From: JBHIFE01 sp046760985
GTDB lineage: Bacteria; Chloroflexota; Dehalococcoidia; Dehalococcoidales; RBG-16-60-22
Assembly (NCBI GenBank): GCA_046760985.1
Contig: JBHIFE010000043.1
Coordinates: 1-12,243, forward strand
Length of the DNA stretch: 12,243 nucleotides
Reading direction: 5' to 3'
Both the position numbers and the translations under genes were made by a program. Of this stretch, positions 1 through 6,435 are shown piece by piece. Position 1 is the first letter of the stretch. Each line of letters begins with the position of its first letter. The notes below the pieces were generated by a model. It did not search any database and was not told the DNA's origin. It worked only from the letters and a program-made list of their open reading frames with translations.

Positions 1-1138
1 ACATTTCCATGCTGGTGGTGCCACCATACCAGTTCTTGGCATATATCCCCTCTTTGATGTCACTTATCATATCCTCAAAGGAAACCGACCCCGGCTCAAT
101 ATAGGTATTGGTCATGCGGACGATAGGTGGATAGCGGTAACTGATGGCTCTAGCATTACCCGTAGGCTTCTCTTTCATCTTAGCCGCTGTCTCTCTGGAG
201 TGAAGTCTGCCGACTAACTTCCCCTCCCGAATAAGGTAGGTCTTAGTCGCTGGCATTCCTTCATCATCATACTTATAGCTGCCGCGTAGCCTAGGTATGG
301 TTGCCGTATCAACAATATTGAGCTGTTCATTCCCAAATTGTTTGCCCAGAGTCATAATCTGACGTACGCGCTCATTTTCATAAACAAAGTCAGATTCAGA
401 TAAGTGCCCAAAAGCTTCATGGACGAAGACGCCGGCTAGAACCGGGTCTAATACCACGGTATATTCTCCCCCCTTTACCTGTGGTGCCGATAGTAATTCC
501 ACCGCGTGCCGTGACATCTGCTCTACCTGCCGGTGGAGACTTTGTATTGCACCAAAATCACCGCGGCTACCCACACTCAATCCCACCTGCTGCACCTCGC
601 CATCTGTGGCAGCTATCGCCGCCAAGCGCAGGGTAATGTCAGCCCTCTCCTGCATAATATGGCTACCTAACGAACTCAAGAAAATAACCTTTTTATAGCC
701 ATCGGCGTAGTTAATAGTTGAGGTCTGTATCTCTGGGGTGCGCCAGATAATGTCGTTATATTCGTCCAGCATTTGTTTCTTTTCGGCTAAGGGCATGGCT
801 ACCGGATTTCTATCTAGCTCAGCCGGTACGACCTCAACCGCTGGTTCTACTGCCGCCAGCTTGCTTGCTTCGCTACCGGCAAATTGAGCCTGTTTCACTG
901 CCAACTCAACTCTCTCTGGCAGCTCATTAAAGTTATTAAAACTGACGAAGCCCCAGCCACCCCTTACCAGCGCTCGCACATTTCCCCCGGTGGTAGTTGC
1001 CCGACCGATAGACTCTAACTCTTTTCCCCGATAGGTAATGTAGCTACTCTGACTCTCCTCAAGGCGAGCCTCGATGTAATCAGCATCGTATCGCTTAATT
1101 AGCTCAGCTAGCTCCTGAGCAATGGCTTCAATAGTCAT
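1..1138 (-). CDS. tldD: TldD-family metalloprotease, N-terminal part (runs off left edge)
   Basis: TldD/PmbA-family zinc metalloprotease. With a TldE/PmbA partner, family members cleave unfolded or modified peptides in the cytoplasm, including microcin B17 precursor processing and CcdA turnover. Reading the minus strand from ATG at 1138 gives 379 open codons without a stop to the window edge. The signature metal-binding motif HEAFGHLSE is at residues 240-248 (His240, Glu241, His245), and the GGTT segment typical of the family sits near the end of the visible part. Full members are about 450-480 residues, so roughly 80-100 residues, including the third metal ligand expected near the C-terminus, lie off the window. 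The start is supported by GGAG about 10 bases upstream. It is divergent from the nuo operon and has no evident functional link to it. A tldE/pmbA gene would be expected next, beyond the left edge. No signal peptide is seen. Confidence 0.93.
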   Translation of the reverse strand, partial: MTIEAIAQELAELIKRYDADYIEARLEESQSSYITYRGKELESIGRATTTGGNVRALVRGGWGFVSFNNFNELPERVELAVKQAQFAGSEASKLAAVEPAVEVVPAELDRNPVAMPLAEKKQMLDEYNDIIWRTPEIQTSTINYADGYKKVIFLSSLGSHIMQERADITLRLAAIAATDGEVQQVGLSVGSRGDFGAIQSLHRQVEQMSRHAVELLSAPQVKGGEYTVVLDPVLAGVFVHEAFGHLSESDFVYENERVRQIMTLGKQFGNEQLNIVDTATIPRLRGSYKYDDEGMPATKTYLIREGKLVGRLHSRETAAKMKEKPTGNARAISYRYPPIVRMTNTYIEPGSVSFEDMISDIKEGIYAKNWYGGTTSMEM

Positions 1139-1192
1139 AGATACTCTTCTCCGGGCGGGGAATCATGTGGACAGATACTTTGATGAAGCCAG

Positions 1193-1220
1193 TTTACAAA
1201 ACCGCCAAACTGATTGTCAA
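1193..1220 (-). promoter_or_regulatory. Candidate sigma70-type promoter for tldD
   Basis: On the minus strand a perfect TTGACA (1220-1215) is followed after 16 bases by TGTAAA (1198-1193), which matches 4 of 6 consensus -10 bases. It lies about 55 bases upstream of the tldD start codon and points away from the nuo operon. Its -35 partly overlaps the left arm of the inverted repeat at 1218-1244. The call rests on sequence match only. Confidence 0.45.
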
Positions 1221-1244
1221 TTTGAGCTATTGCAGCTAAAATTG
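1218..1244. promoter_or_regulatory. Interrupted palindrome, candidate operator in divergent promoter region
   Basis: The arms are CAATTT-G-AGCT (1218-1228) and AGCT-A-AAATTG (1234-1244) around a 5-base centre (ATTGC). They are perfectly complementary apart from one mismatched pair (G1224/A1238), giving 10 of 11 matched positions. The repeat lies between the two divergent promoters: it overlaps the putative tldD -35 and ends one base before the putative nuo -35. Size and symmetry suit a dimeric helix-turn-helix regulator. The regulator is unknown, and none is encoded in the window. Confidence 0.45.
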
Positions 1245-1245
1245 C

Positions 1246-1275
1246 TTGCTTTTGGAAAAGTAACTGTGATATACT
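1246..1275 (+). promoter_or_regulatory. Candidate promoter of the nuo operon (extended -10)
   Basis: The -10 element TATACT (1270-1275) is preceded by TG at 1267-1268, giving the extended -10 form TGnTATACT. A weak -35, TTGCTT, sits at 1246-1251 with an 18-base spacer. Transcription would begin around 1282, leaving a short leader of about 27 bases before the nuoA start at 1309. It is the only good promoter-like sequence I see ahead of the cluster. Confidence 0.55.
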
Positions 1276-1308
1276 AGCACGGTTTCCTTAAGAAAGCGAG
1301 GACATTAG

Positions 1309-1680
1309 TTGGTAGTAAACTACGGTTATATCGGACTATTCTTTGTCGTCGCCATTCTTTTTACTGTTTCCACCCTTCTTCTCCCCACCACTCTTAGATT
1401 TCTCAAAATTGTCCCCAAGAAACCTGACCCGGTTAAAAATTCCACCTTTGAGTGCGGTATGGAAACCATAGGTAAGACATGGGTTCAATTTAACTTCCGC
1501 TATTATTTCTATGCCCTGGTCTTTTTAGCTCTTGATGTCCTGGTTGTTTTCTTGTATCCGTGGGCAGTTAATCTCAGAGAACTAGGAACTTCTAGCTTTA
1601 TCATAATATTAATCTTAATTGCCATTATTATTGTCGGCTATATATACGCCTGGAGAAAGAAGGTTCTGGAATGGAAGTAG
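1309..1680 (+). CDS. nuoA: NADH-quinone oxidoreductase (complex I) subunit A
   Basis: NuoA/ND3 subunit of the complex I membrane arm, next to the quinone cavity. The 123-residue product has three predicted membrane helices (about residues 6-28, 66-86 and 93-114). Between helices 1 and 2 is the diagnostic loop with FECG (Cys49), followed by the conserved RYYFYAL segment and FLYPWA. The start is TTG at 1309, with GAGGA at 1298-1302 six bases upstream; no better ATG or GTG is present. The gene is first in the operon and overlaps nuoB by 10 bases. One oddity is the helix-2 motif, usually read as DVE before FLYPWA, which here reads DVL (Asp76, Leu78), so the commonly conserved second acidic residue is missing. 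Length and remaining motifs are normal, so identity is secure. Confidence 0.95.
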   Translation: MVVNYGYIGLFFVVAILFTVSTLLLPTTLRFLKIVPKKPDPVKNSTFECGMETIGKTWVQFNFRYYFYALVFLALDVLVVFLYPWAVNLRELGTSSFIIILILIAIIIVGYIYAWRKKVLEWK

Positions 1681-2264
1681 GCAGGAGATATATTTATTCT
1701 GATACCGAGCTTGATCGGGCTGAAGGAGAGCAAATAGAAGCCCTGAAGGCACGCAGCCAGCAACCAATCCCTGACCCTGACCAGTGGCTGGAAGAGGAAC
1801 TGCGCCGAAACATACTATTGACCTCGGTGGACGCTATGATTAACTGGGCACGGCGTTCCTCACTCTGGCCATGTGTTTGTTTCCCTGCCTGCTGTGCTTT
1901 TGAATTTATCACTACCGCTGCCTCCCGCTTTGATATTTCTCGATTCGGTATGGAAATTATGCGTGCCTCACCCCGCCAGGCTGACCTGATGATTACTGCC
2001 GGCACCTTAACCTGGAAAATGGCACCCAATGTAAAGCGAATCTATGACCAGATGGCAGAGCCGAAGTGGGTGATCGCTATGGGAGCTTGTGCCATCAGTG
2101 GCGGCATTTTTGCCTCATCCTATAGCGTGGTCCCCGGATATAATCGTATCATTCCAGTTGACGTTTATGTGCCTGGATGCCCACCTCGACCTGAAGCCCT
2201 GCTCTACGGGATAAGGATGCTGCGTCAGAAGATAGCCAAAAGATCATTGTTGCAGAGAGGTTAA
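1671..2264 (+). CDS. nuoB: NADH-quinone oxidoreductase subunit B (carries cluster N2)
   Basis: NuoB/PSST subunit of the connecting arm. It binds the terminal 4Fe-4S cluster N2, which passes electrons to quinone at the interface with NuoD. The product has 197 residues. The four expected N2 ligands are visible: adjacent Cys74-Cys75, Cys140 in GACAISGG, and Cys170 in VPGCPPRPEALL. An N-terminal stretch of about 45 charged residues precedes the conserved core, which begins near SVDAMINWARRSSLWP. The ATG at 1671 lies inside the end of nuoA, with AGAAGG about nine bases upstream. The segment before the ligand pair is unusual: residues 66-75 read WPCVCFPACC, whereas I recall a form like WPxTFGLACC, so two extra cysteines (68 and 70) and a Gly-to-Phe change sit beside the cluster. 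All essential ligands are present. Confidence 0.96.
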   Translation: MEVGRRYIYSDTELDRAEGEQIEALKARSQQPIPDPDQWLEEELRRNILLTSVDAMINWARRSSLWPCVCFPACCAFEFITTAASRFDISRFGMEIMRASPRQADLMITAGTLTWKMAPNVKRIYDQMAEPKWVIAMGACAISGGIFASSYSVVPGYNRIIPVDVYVPGCPPRPEALLYGIRMLRQKIAKRSLLQRG

Positions 2265-2271
2265 GCAGAGG

Positions 2272-2712
2272 ATGACGGTAGCCCTTTCTGGCAAAAAGAT
2301 AGCCAGACAATTAGAAAAGAAGTTTCTGGGGAGTATTGTCGAATCTGACCAAAGTAGCTTTGTTGTTAACAGTGATTCCCTGTTGCCAATAGCCACCTTC
2401 CTCAAGGATACCCCAGGTCTTGATTTTGATTACCTCAACTATATTACTGCGATTGATTACTATGACCACTTTGAAGTCGTTTATCAGCTAACCTCCTTGC
2501 AGCATAACCACAGTCTAGCATTGAAAACCAAGTGCTACCAGCGGGACAACCCTGTCCTGCCTTCAGTGGTTAGCCTGTGGCGGGGAGCTGATTTTCAGGA
2601 ACGGGAGATTTACGACCTTATGGGGATTAGATTTGAAGGACACCCCAATATGAAGCGTATCGTCCTCTGGGAAGGTTTTCCGGGACACCCATTGCGGAAG
2701 GATTATTTGTAA
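2272..2712 (+). CDS. nuoC: NADH-quinone oxidoreductase subunit C
   Basis: NuoC, the 30-kDa subunit of the connecting arm, which packs against NuoD and NuoB and has no cofactor. The 146-residue product ends in the family signature: ADFQEREIYDLMGIRFEGHP (about residues 103-122), then MKRI and a terminal GHPLRKDY. It is a compact, stand-alone version near the lower end of the family's length range and is not fused to NuoD as in enterobacteria. ATG at 2272 is seven bases past the nuoB stop. AGAGG directly abuts the ATG, so the functional ribosome-binding sequence is more likely AGAGAGG at 2254-2260 inside the end of nuoB. The stop overlaps the nuoD start by one base (TAATG), implying translational coupling. 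Confidence 0.95.
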   Translation: MTVALSGKKIARQLEKKFLGSIVESDQSSFVVNSDSLLPIATFLKDTPGLDFDYLNYITAIDYYDHFEVVYQLTSLQHNHSLALKTKCYQRDNPVLPSVVSLWRGADFQEREIYDLMGIRFEGHPNMKRIVLWEGFPGHPLRKDYL

Positions 2713-3815
2713 TGGTACTTAAAACTGAACCTTTTGCCCTTAATATAGGTCCGGCACATCCCAGTACTCACGGGGTCTTTCGCATGAGGTCAACCCTTGA
2801 TGGGGAAGTCATTGTTGATATGGAGCCAATTTTTGGCTATCTGCACCGCGGCATTGAGAAGTTAGCCGAAGAGCGAACTTATACCGGGTTTATTCCGCTG
2901 ACTGACCGATTAGACTATCTGGCTTCAATGAGCAATAATCTGGCTTATTGTCTCGCTGTAGAAAAGCTAGCCGGAATAAAGGTCCCGGAACGAGCCGAAT
3001 ACTTGCGGGTTATCCTGGCTGAGCTACAGCGTATCGCCAGTCACTTGATTGCTGTTGGTGCTTTTTTGAATGATTGTGGCGCCTTTATGACTCCCATCCT
3101 GTATATGCTCCGGGAAAGAGAGAAGATTTTAGACCTGTTTGAGATGGTCTCGGGTCAGCGGCTTACTTATAACTACATGCGGGTTGGTGGAGTTAGTCAA
3201 GATATTCCTGAGGAATTCCTACCCGCTTTGCGTAAGTTCGTTAAGCAAATGCCACGCTTTATTGATGAATATGACTGGCTGCTTAAGGAGAATGAAATCT
3301 TGCTGGCACGTTCCAAGGGAGTCGGTATTCTACCCAGGGAATTAGCTATCAATAGCTCAGCCAGTGGTCCAGTACTTCGTGGTAGCGGGGTTAAATGGGA
3401 TATACGTAAGGTAGACCCCTACTCCATTTATGACCGCTTTGACTTTGATATCCCCACCGGTACTGTTGGTGACTGCTATGACCGTTACCGAGTAAGAGTT
3501 GAGGAAATGCGACAGAGCCTGCGCATCATCAGGCAAGCCATGGAGCAAATACCCTCGGGACCGGTAAGAAGTGAAGTGCCCCATTTGATTCATCCGCCGG
3601 TGGGAGAAGTCTACGCCCATATTGAAGCGCCTAAAGGTGAACTTGGCTTTTATCTGGTATCAGACAATTCCATTGCTCCCTACCGTTGTCATATCCGGGC
3701 ACCAAGCTTAATCAACTTAACCGCTCTACGTGAGATGATAATCGGCTGGAAGATTCAGGATGCTATAATCATCTTTGGTAGTATTGATATTTGCATGGGT
3801 GAGGTTGATAGATAG
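2712..3815 (+). CDS. nuoD: NADH-quinone oxidoreductase subunit D (quinone-site subunit)
   Basis: NuoD, the 49-kDa subunit, is related to NiFe-hydrogenase large subunits and forms the quinone-binding cavity with NuoB and NuoH. The 367-residue product is slightly shorter than typical members (about 380-420). Visible motifs are GPAHPSTHGVFR near the N-terminus, GYLHRGIEKLAE (42-53), DRLDYLASMSNNLAY (65-79) and the terminal GEVDR. His20, Tyr69 and Asp121 line up by constant offset with the quinone-site residues His38, Tyr87 and Asp139 of Thermus Nqo4 as I remember them. That suggests an intact quinone site. The hydrogenase nickel-binding cysteine pairs are absent, as expected for complex I. The stop codon overlaps the GTG start of nuoH by one base. 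Confidence 0.96.
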   Translation: MVLKTEPFALNIGPAHPSTHGVFRMRSTLDGEVIVDMEPIFGYLHRGIEKLAEERTYTGFIPLTDRLDYLASMSNNLAYCLAVEKLAGIKVPERAEYLRVILAELQRIASHLIAVGAFLNDCGAFMTPILYMLREREKILDLFEMVSGQRLTYNYMRVGGVSQDIPEEFLPALRKFVKQMPRFIDEYDWLLKENEILLARSKGVGILPRELAINSSASGPVLRGSGVKWDIRKVDPYSIYDRFDFDIPTGTVGDCYDRYRVRVEEMRQSLRIIRQAMEQIPSGPVRSEVPHLIHPPVGEVYAHIEAPKGELGFYLVSDNSIAPYRCHIRAPSLINLTALREMIIGWKIQDAIIIFGSIDICMGEVDR

Positions 3816-4936
3816 TGACTATAGTTAATTTCAGCATTAATAACCTAGGTAGCTTAAGAACCCTACCCCCCGATTGGCCAGGGGGATTCTGGTGGCACTG
3901 GCTGGTGTTTACTATTATCATTATCACCTTTGTTCTGTCTCTGGTAATGGGTTTTATCTGGTTTGAGCGAAGGGGTATGGCGCGTATGCAAGCGCGTCTT
4001 GGTCCCAACCGGGTTGGTCCTTTTGGTGTACTTCAGCCGGTAGCTGATGCCATCAAGGTATTACTTAAAGAAGACATTATTCCCACCAAGGCAGACAAGA
4101 TAGTTCACTGGCTGGCACCAGTGGTTGCCTTTGCCCCGGTACTGCTAATCTTTGCTGTGGTTCCCTTCCAGGATGGGGCATTACTGGCTGACCTGAATAT
4201 CGGCATCCTTTATGTGGTGGCGATTAGCTCCGTCTCAGCAGTGGGGATATTTATGGCTGGGTGGGGCTCAAGTAACAAATATTCTCTCCTCGGTGCCATG
4301 CGTATGGTTGCGGCAATAGTGAGCTATGAAATTCCGTTGGTACTGGCTATTGTTGGTGTGGTGCTGATAGCTGGCTCGCTATCCATGAACCAGATTGTAT
4401 TGGCTCAGAACATTCCTTTCATTTTGTTGCAGCCACTTGGTTTCCTCCTCTTTTTCATCGGTAGCTGTGCCGAAATTAATCGCAGTCCCTTTGACCTTAT
4501 GGAAGCTGATTCCGAGATTGTCGCCGGCTTTCATACTGAATACTCGGGAATGAAATTCGCCATGTTCTATCTGGTAGAATACGCTGAAGCCCTGGCTATA
4601 TCAGCGATAATTACTACACTCTTCCTCGGTGGCTGGAGAGGACCGGTATTGCCGCCGTGGCTCTGGTTCCTGATTAAGGTGGTTGCTGTCTTCTTTGTCA
4701 TATTCTGGATACGAGCTACAGTGCCTCGTATCAGAATAGACCAGCTAATGGCGCTTGCCTGGAAATTCCTCTTTCCGCTAGCCTTGATCAATTTGATTAT
4801 CACTGGAATTCAAGTGTTGGCTTGGCCGACAGCTTTACCATGGGTACTGGTACTGGTCAATATTGCCATAATGGCAGTCCTGGTGCTACTGTGGTCTAAA
4901 TTATTTAAGTTAGGATGGGGTAGAGTTGAAGTTTGA
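3815..4936 (+). CDS. nuoH: NADH-quinone oxidoreductase subunit H
   Basis: NuoH/ND1, the membrane subunit that connects the quinone cavity to the proton-translocating chain. The 373-residue product has about eight predicted helices. It carries the first family signature, FERRGMARMQARLGPNR (residues 50-66) followed by VGPFGVLQPVADA. The acidic loop signature has AEINRSPFDLMEADSEIVAG followed by FHTEYSGM (about residues 219-246), so the charged quinone-channel residues are retained. The start is GTG at 3815, fused to the nuoD stop as TAGTG. The next in-frame ATG is about 46 codons further in and would lose the first helix. The final 11 bases overlap nuoI. Because nuoE, nuoF and nuoG are not between nuoD and nuoH, this junction shows that the NADH module is missing from the operon. 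Confidence 0.96.
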   Translation: MTIVNFSINNLGSLRTLPPDWPGGFWWHWLVFTIIIITFVLSLVMGFIWFERRGMARMQARLGPNRVGPFGVLQPVADAIKVLLKEDIIPTKADKIVHWLAPVVAFAPVLLIFAVVPFQDGALLADLNIGILYVVAISSVSAVGIFMAGWGSSNKYSLLGAMRMVAAIVSYEIPLVLAIVGVVLIAGSLSMNQIVLAQNIPFILLQPLGFLLFFIGSCAEINRSPFDLMEADSEIVAGFHTEYSGMKFAMFYLVEYAEALAISAIITTLFLGGWRGPVLPPWLWFLIKVVAVFFVIFWIRATVPRIRIDQLMALAWKFLFPLALINLIITGIQVLAWPTALPWVLVLVNIAIMAVLVLLWSKLFKLGWGRVEV

Positions 4937-5423
4937 ACGGTTTGGCATCGGCATTGCTAAAGGTTTGACGGTAACCATAAAACACCTGTTTCGCCATCCG
5001 GTAACCACGCAATATCCGGAGCAGAGACTGAATCCTTCACGCCGGATTCGGGGCAACGAGCTTATCTGGAGCCAGGAAAAGTGCACCGGCTGTGGCACCT
5101 GCGCCAAGACCTGCCCTCAGGGCGTAATTGAGATTACCACTTCTACCAACTTGGTAGAAAATAAATATGCGGTCGAGAAGTACCAGGTAGACACTGGATA
5201 CTGCATTCAGTGTGGCTTATGTGTTGAGGCTTGCCCCTATCAGGCATTGTATCTGAGCTATGCCTATGAGCGGGCAAGGTATCGGCGTGGTGAGCTATTG
5301 CAGAGCAAAGAAATGATGCTGGCGTCACCAGACAGGCAAATCAGCGGCTACTTCTACCCCGAGTTTGCCGAAAAGCTACCCCGCCAGACCTTGCTTGTGG
5401 AGAGGATTACCGAGAAGAAATAA
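4926..5423 (+). CDS. nuoI: NADH-quinone oxidoreductase subunit I (2x 4Fe-4S ferredoxin-like)
   Basis: NuoI/TYKY subunit, which carries clusters N6a and N6b and relays electrons toward N2 in NuoB. The 165-residue product has two complete CxxCxxCxxxCP motifs: Cys53/56/59/63 and Cys93/96/99/103. An amphipathic N-terminal segment containing GLTVTIKHLFRHPVT lies on the membrane, followed by the conserved RIRG turn. The start is TTG at 4926, overlapping the end of nuoH, with GGATGGGG a few bases upstream; no ATG or GTG start lies before the conserved N-terminal region. With no NuoEFG in this operon, NuoI is the outermost cluster-bearing subunit. It is therefore a plausible docking point for an alternative electron donor, which is inference. 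The stop overlaps the nuoJ ATG (TAATG). Confidence 0.95.
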   Translation: MKFERFGIGIAKGLTVTIKHLFRHPVTTQYPEQRLNPSRRIRGNELIWSQEKCTGCGTCAKTCPQGVIEITTSTNLVENKYAVEKYQVDTGYCIQCGLCVEACPYQALYLSYAYERARYRRGELLQSKEMMLASPDRQISGYFYPEFAEKLPRQTLLVERITEKK

Positions 5424-5911
5424 TGGGAATTGTCATCGCTTTCTGGGTGTTAGCGGTAGTCGGTATATTAGCTGCCTTAGGTGTCGTTTTACTTCGTAGC
5501 GTTTTCCGGGCGGCTCTTTCCTTGGTCCTTTGCTTCCTCGCCGTAGCTGGGCTCTATGTCACCCTCAGTGCTGACTTTCTGGCAGCGGTGCAGATTCTGA
5601 TTTACGTCGGTGCCATATCGGTATTGATTATTTTGGCGATTATGATGACCAGAGAAGTTCAGCGGGGTAGCCTTTCCAATAAACTACAAATTCCGGCTTT
5701 TGTTATCGTTATCTTGTTTCTGGGGGTATTAGTTTTTACCATGACCAATACGCCATGGCAAATAGCCGGGATACCGCCATTAGAGCCGACGACAGCCGCC
5801 CTTGCCACCAGGCTTTTTGGCGAGGGTGGCTTTATTTTACCCGTGGAGATTGCCGCCGTCCTTCTGCTCTCCGCCATTTTAGGAGCTATTGTTTTAGCTA
5901 GGGAGAAGTAA
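5423..5911 (+). CDS. nuoJ: NADH-quinone oxidoreductase subunit J
   Basis: NuoJ/ND6 membrane subunit, which packs between NuoH and NuoK and contributes a helix to the quinone-coupled conformational change. The 162-residue product has five predicted helices. The family-diagnostic helix 3 reads ADFLAAVQILIYVGAISVLI (residues 51-70) and continues into the charged MMTREVQRG. ATG at 5423 is fused to the nuoI stop. A loop of about 25 residues between helices 4 and 5 (near residues 110-137) is rich in Pro, Ala and Gly, as is common in the family. The final helix ends AIVLAREK. The gene is followed by an 8-base gap before nuoK, and length and motif are normal for the subunit. Confidence 0.93.
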   Translation: MGIVIAFWVLAVVGILAALGVVLLRSVFRAALSLVLCFLAVAGLYVTLSADFLAAVQILIYVGAISVLIILAIMMTREVQRGSLSNKLQIPAFVIVILFLGVLVFTMTNTPWQIAGIPPLEPTTAALATRLFGEGGFILPVEIAAVLLLSAILGAIVLAREK

Positions 5912-5919
5912 TATAGAGG

Positions 5920-6237
5920 ATGATAAATAACCTAGGTCTGGAGCATTATCTCATACTATCCGCCATCCTGTTCTCCATCGGGCTATATGGGGCGCTGACA
6001 AAGCGCAATGCAGTAATCATTTTGATGTGCATTGAATTAATGCTCAATGCCGTCAATATTACTATGGTTGCCTTTTCCCGTTATATTGTGCCAGCACTGC
6101 TCACTGGACAGATTTTTGCTATTTTCATTATTGTCGTCGCCGCTGCTGAGGTAGCGGTTGGCTTAGCCATAATACTGGCTATCTACCGAGGCATTGAAAC
6201 GATAGATGCTACCAAAGTTGACTTGATGAAATGGTGA
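5920..6237 (+). CDS. nuoK: NADH-quinone oxidoreductase subunit K
   Basis: NuoK/ND4L membrane subunit related to MrpC antiporter components. The 105-residue product has three helices. It retains the two buried glutamates needed for proton transfer: Glu39 in MCIELMLNAVN and Glu77 in VAAAEVAVGLA, corresponding to Glu36 and Glu72 of E. coli NuoK. ATG at 5920 follows nuoJ by 8 bases. AGAGG directly abuts the ATG, so GGGAGAAG at 5901-5908, overlapping the nuoJ end, is the better ribosome-binding candidate. The gene ends three bases before a small non-canonical ORF that separates it from nuoL. Confidence 0.95.
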   Translation: MINNLGLEHYLILSAILFSIGLYGALTKRNAVIILMCIELMLNAVNITMVAFSRYIVPALLTGQIFAIFIIVVAAAEVAVGLAIILAIYRGIETIDATKVDLMKW

Positions 6238-6240
6238 AAA

Positions 6241-6435
6241 ATGTGGGTAGAGGTTAAAAAAGCACAAAGTTTAATGGTCGCCGAGATGTGGAAGGAACTC
6301 TTTGAAGGGGAAGGTATTCCCACCCGTATCCTACCCACTTCGGGCATGCCCATAGGGCAGGAAATCGCTACCTACTCTATCCTGGTGCCTAAAGATAAAG
6401 AGCATGTAATTAAAGAGGTGTTAAGGAAACTGTGA
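6241..6435 (+). CDS. Small DUF2007-like protein embedded between nuoK and nuoL
   Basis: This gene encodes a 64-residue soluble protein that is not a complex I subunit. Its pattern resembles the DUF2007 family (putative signal-transducing, small alpha/beta fold): a first strand (WVEVKKAQ), a helix carrying the LFEGEGIPTRIL turn (about residues 20-31), a variable Gly/Pro loop, then YSILVPKDKEHVIKEVLRKL at the C-terminus. There is no membrane segment, cysteine or known catalytic motif. It starts three bases after the nuoK stop with no clear ribosome-binding site, and its stop overlaps the start of nuoL. It is therefore locked into the operon by coupling at both ends. Family assignment is from remembered sequence pattern and is moderately sure. 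A role in assembly or regulation of complex I would be inference from position only. Confidence 0.8.
   Translation: MWVEVKKAQSLMVAEMWKELFEGEGIPTRILPTSGMPIGQEIATYSILVPKDKEHVIKEVLRKL

Noticed and set aside
1694..2029. Antisense open frame across nuoB
   Set aside because: It is a shadow of the conserved nuoB reading frame, with no start context or domain.
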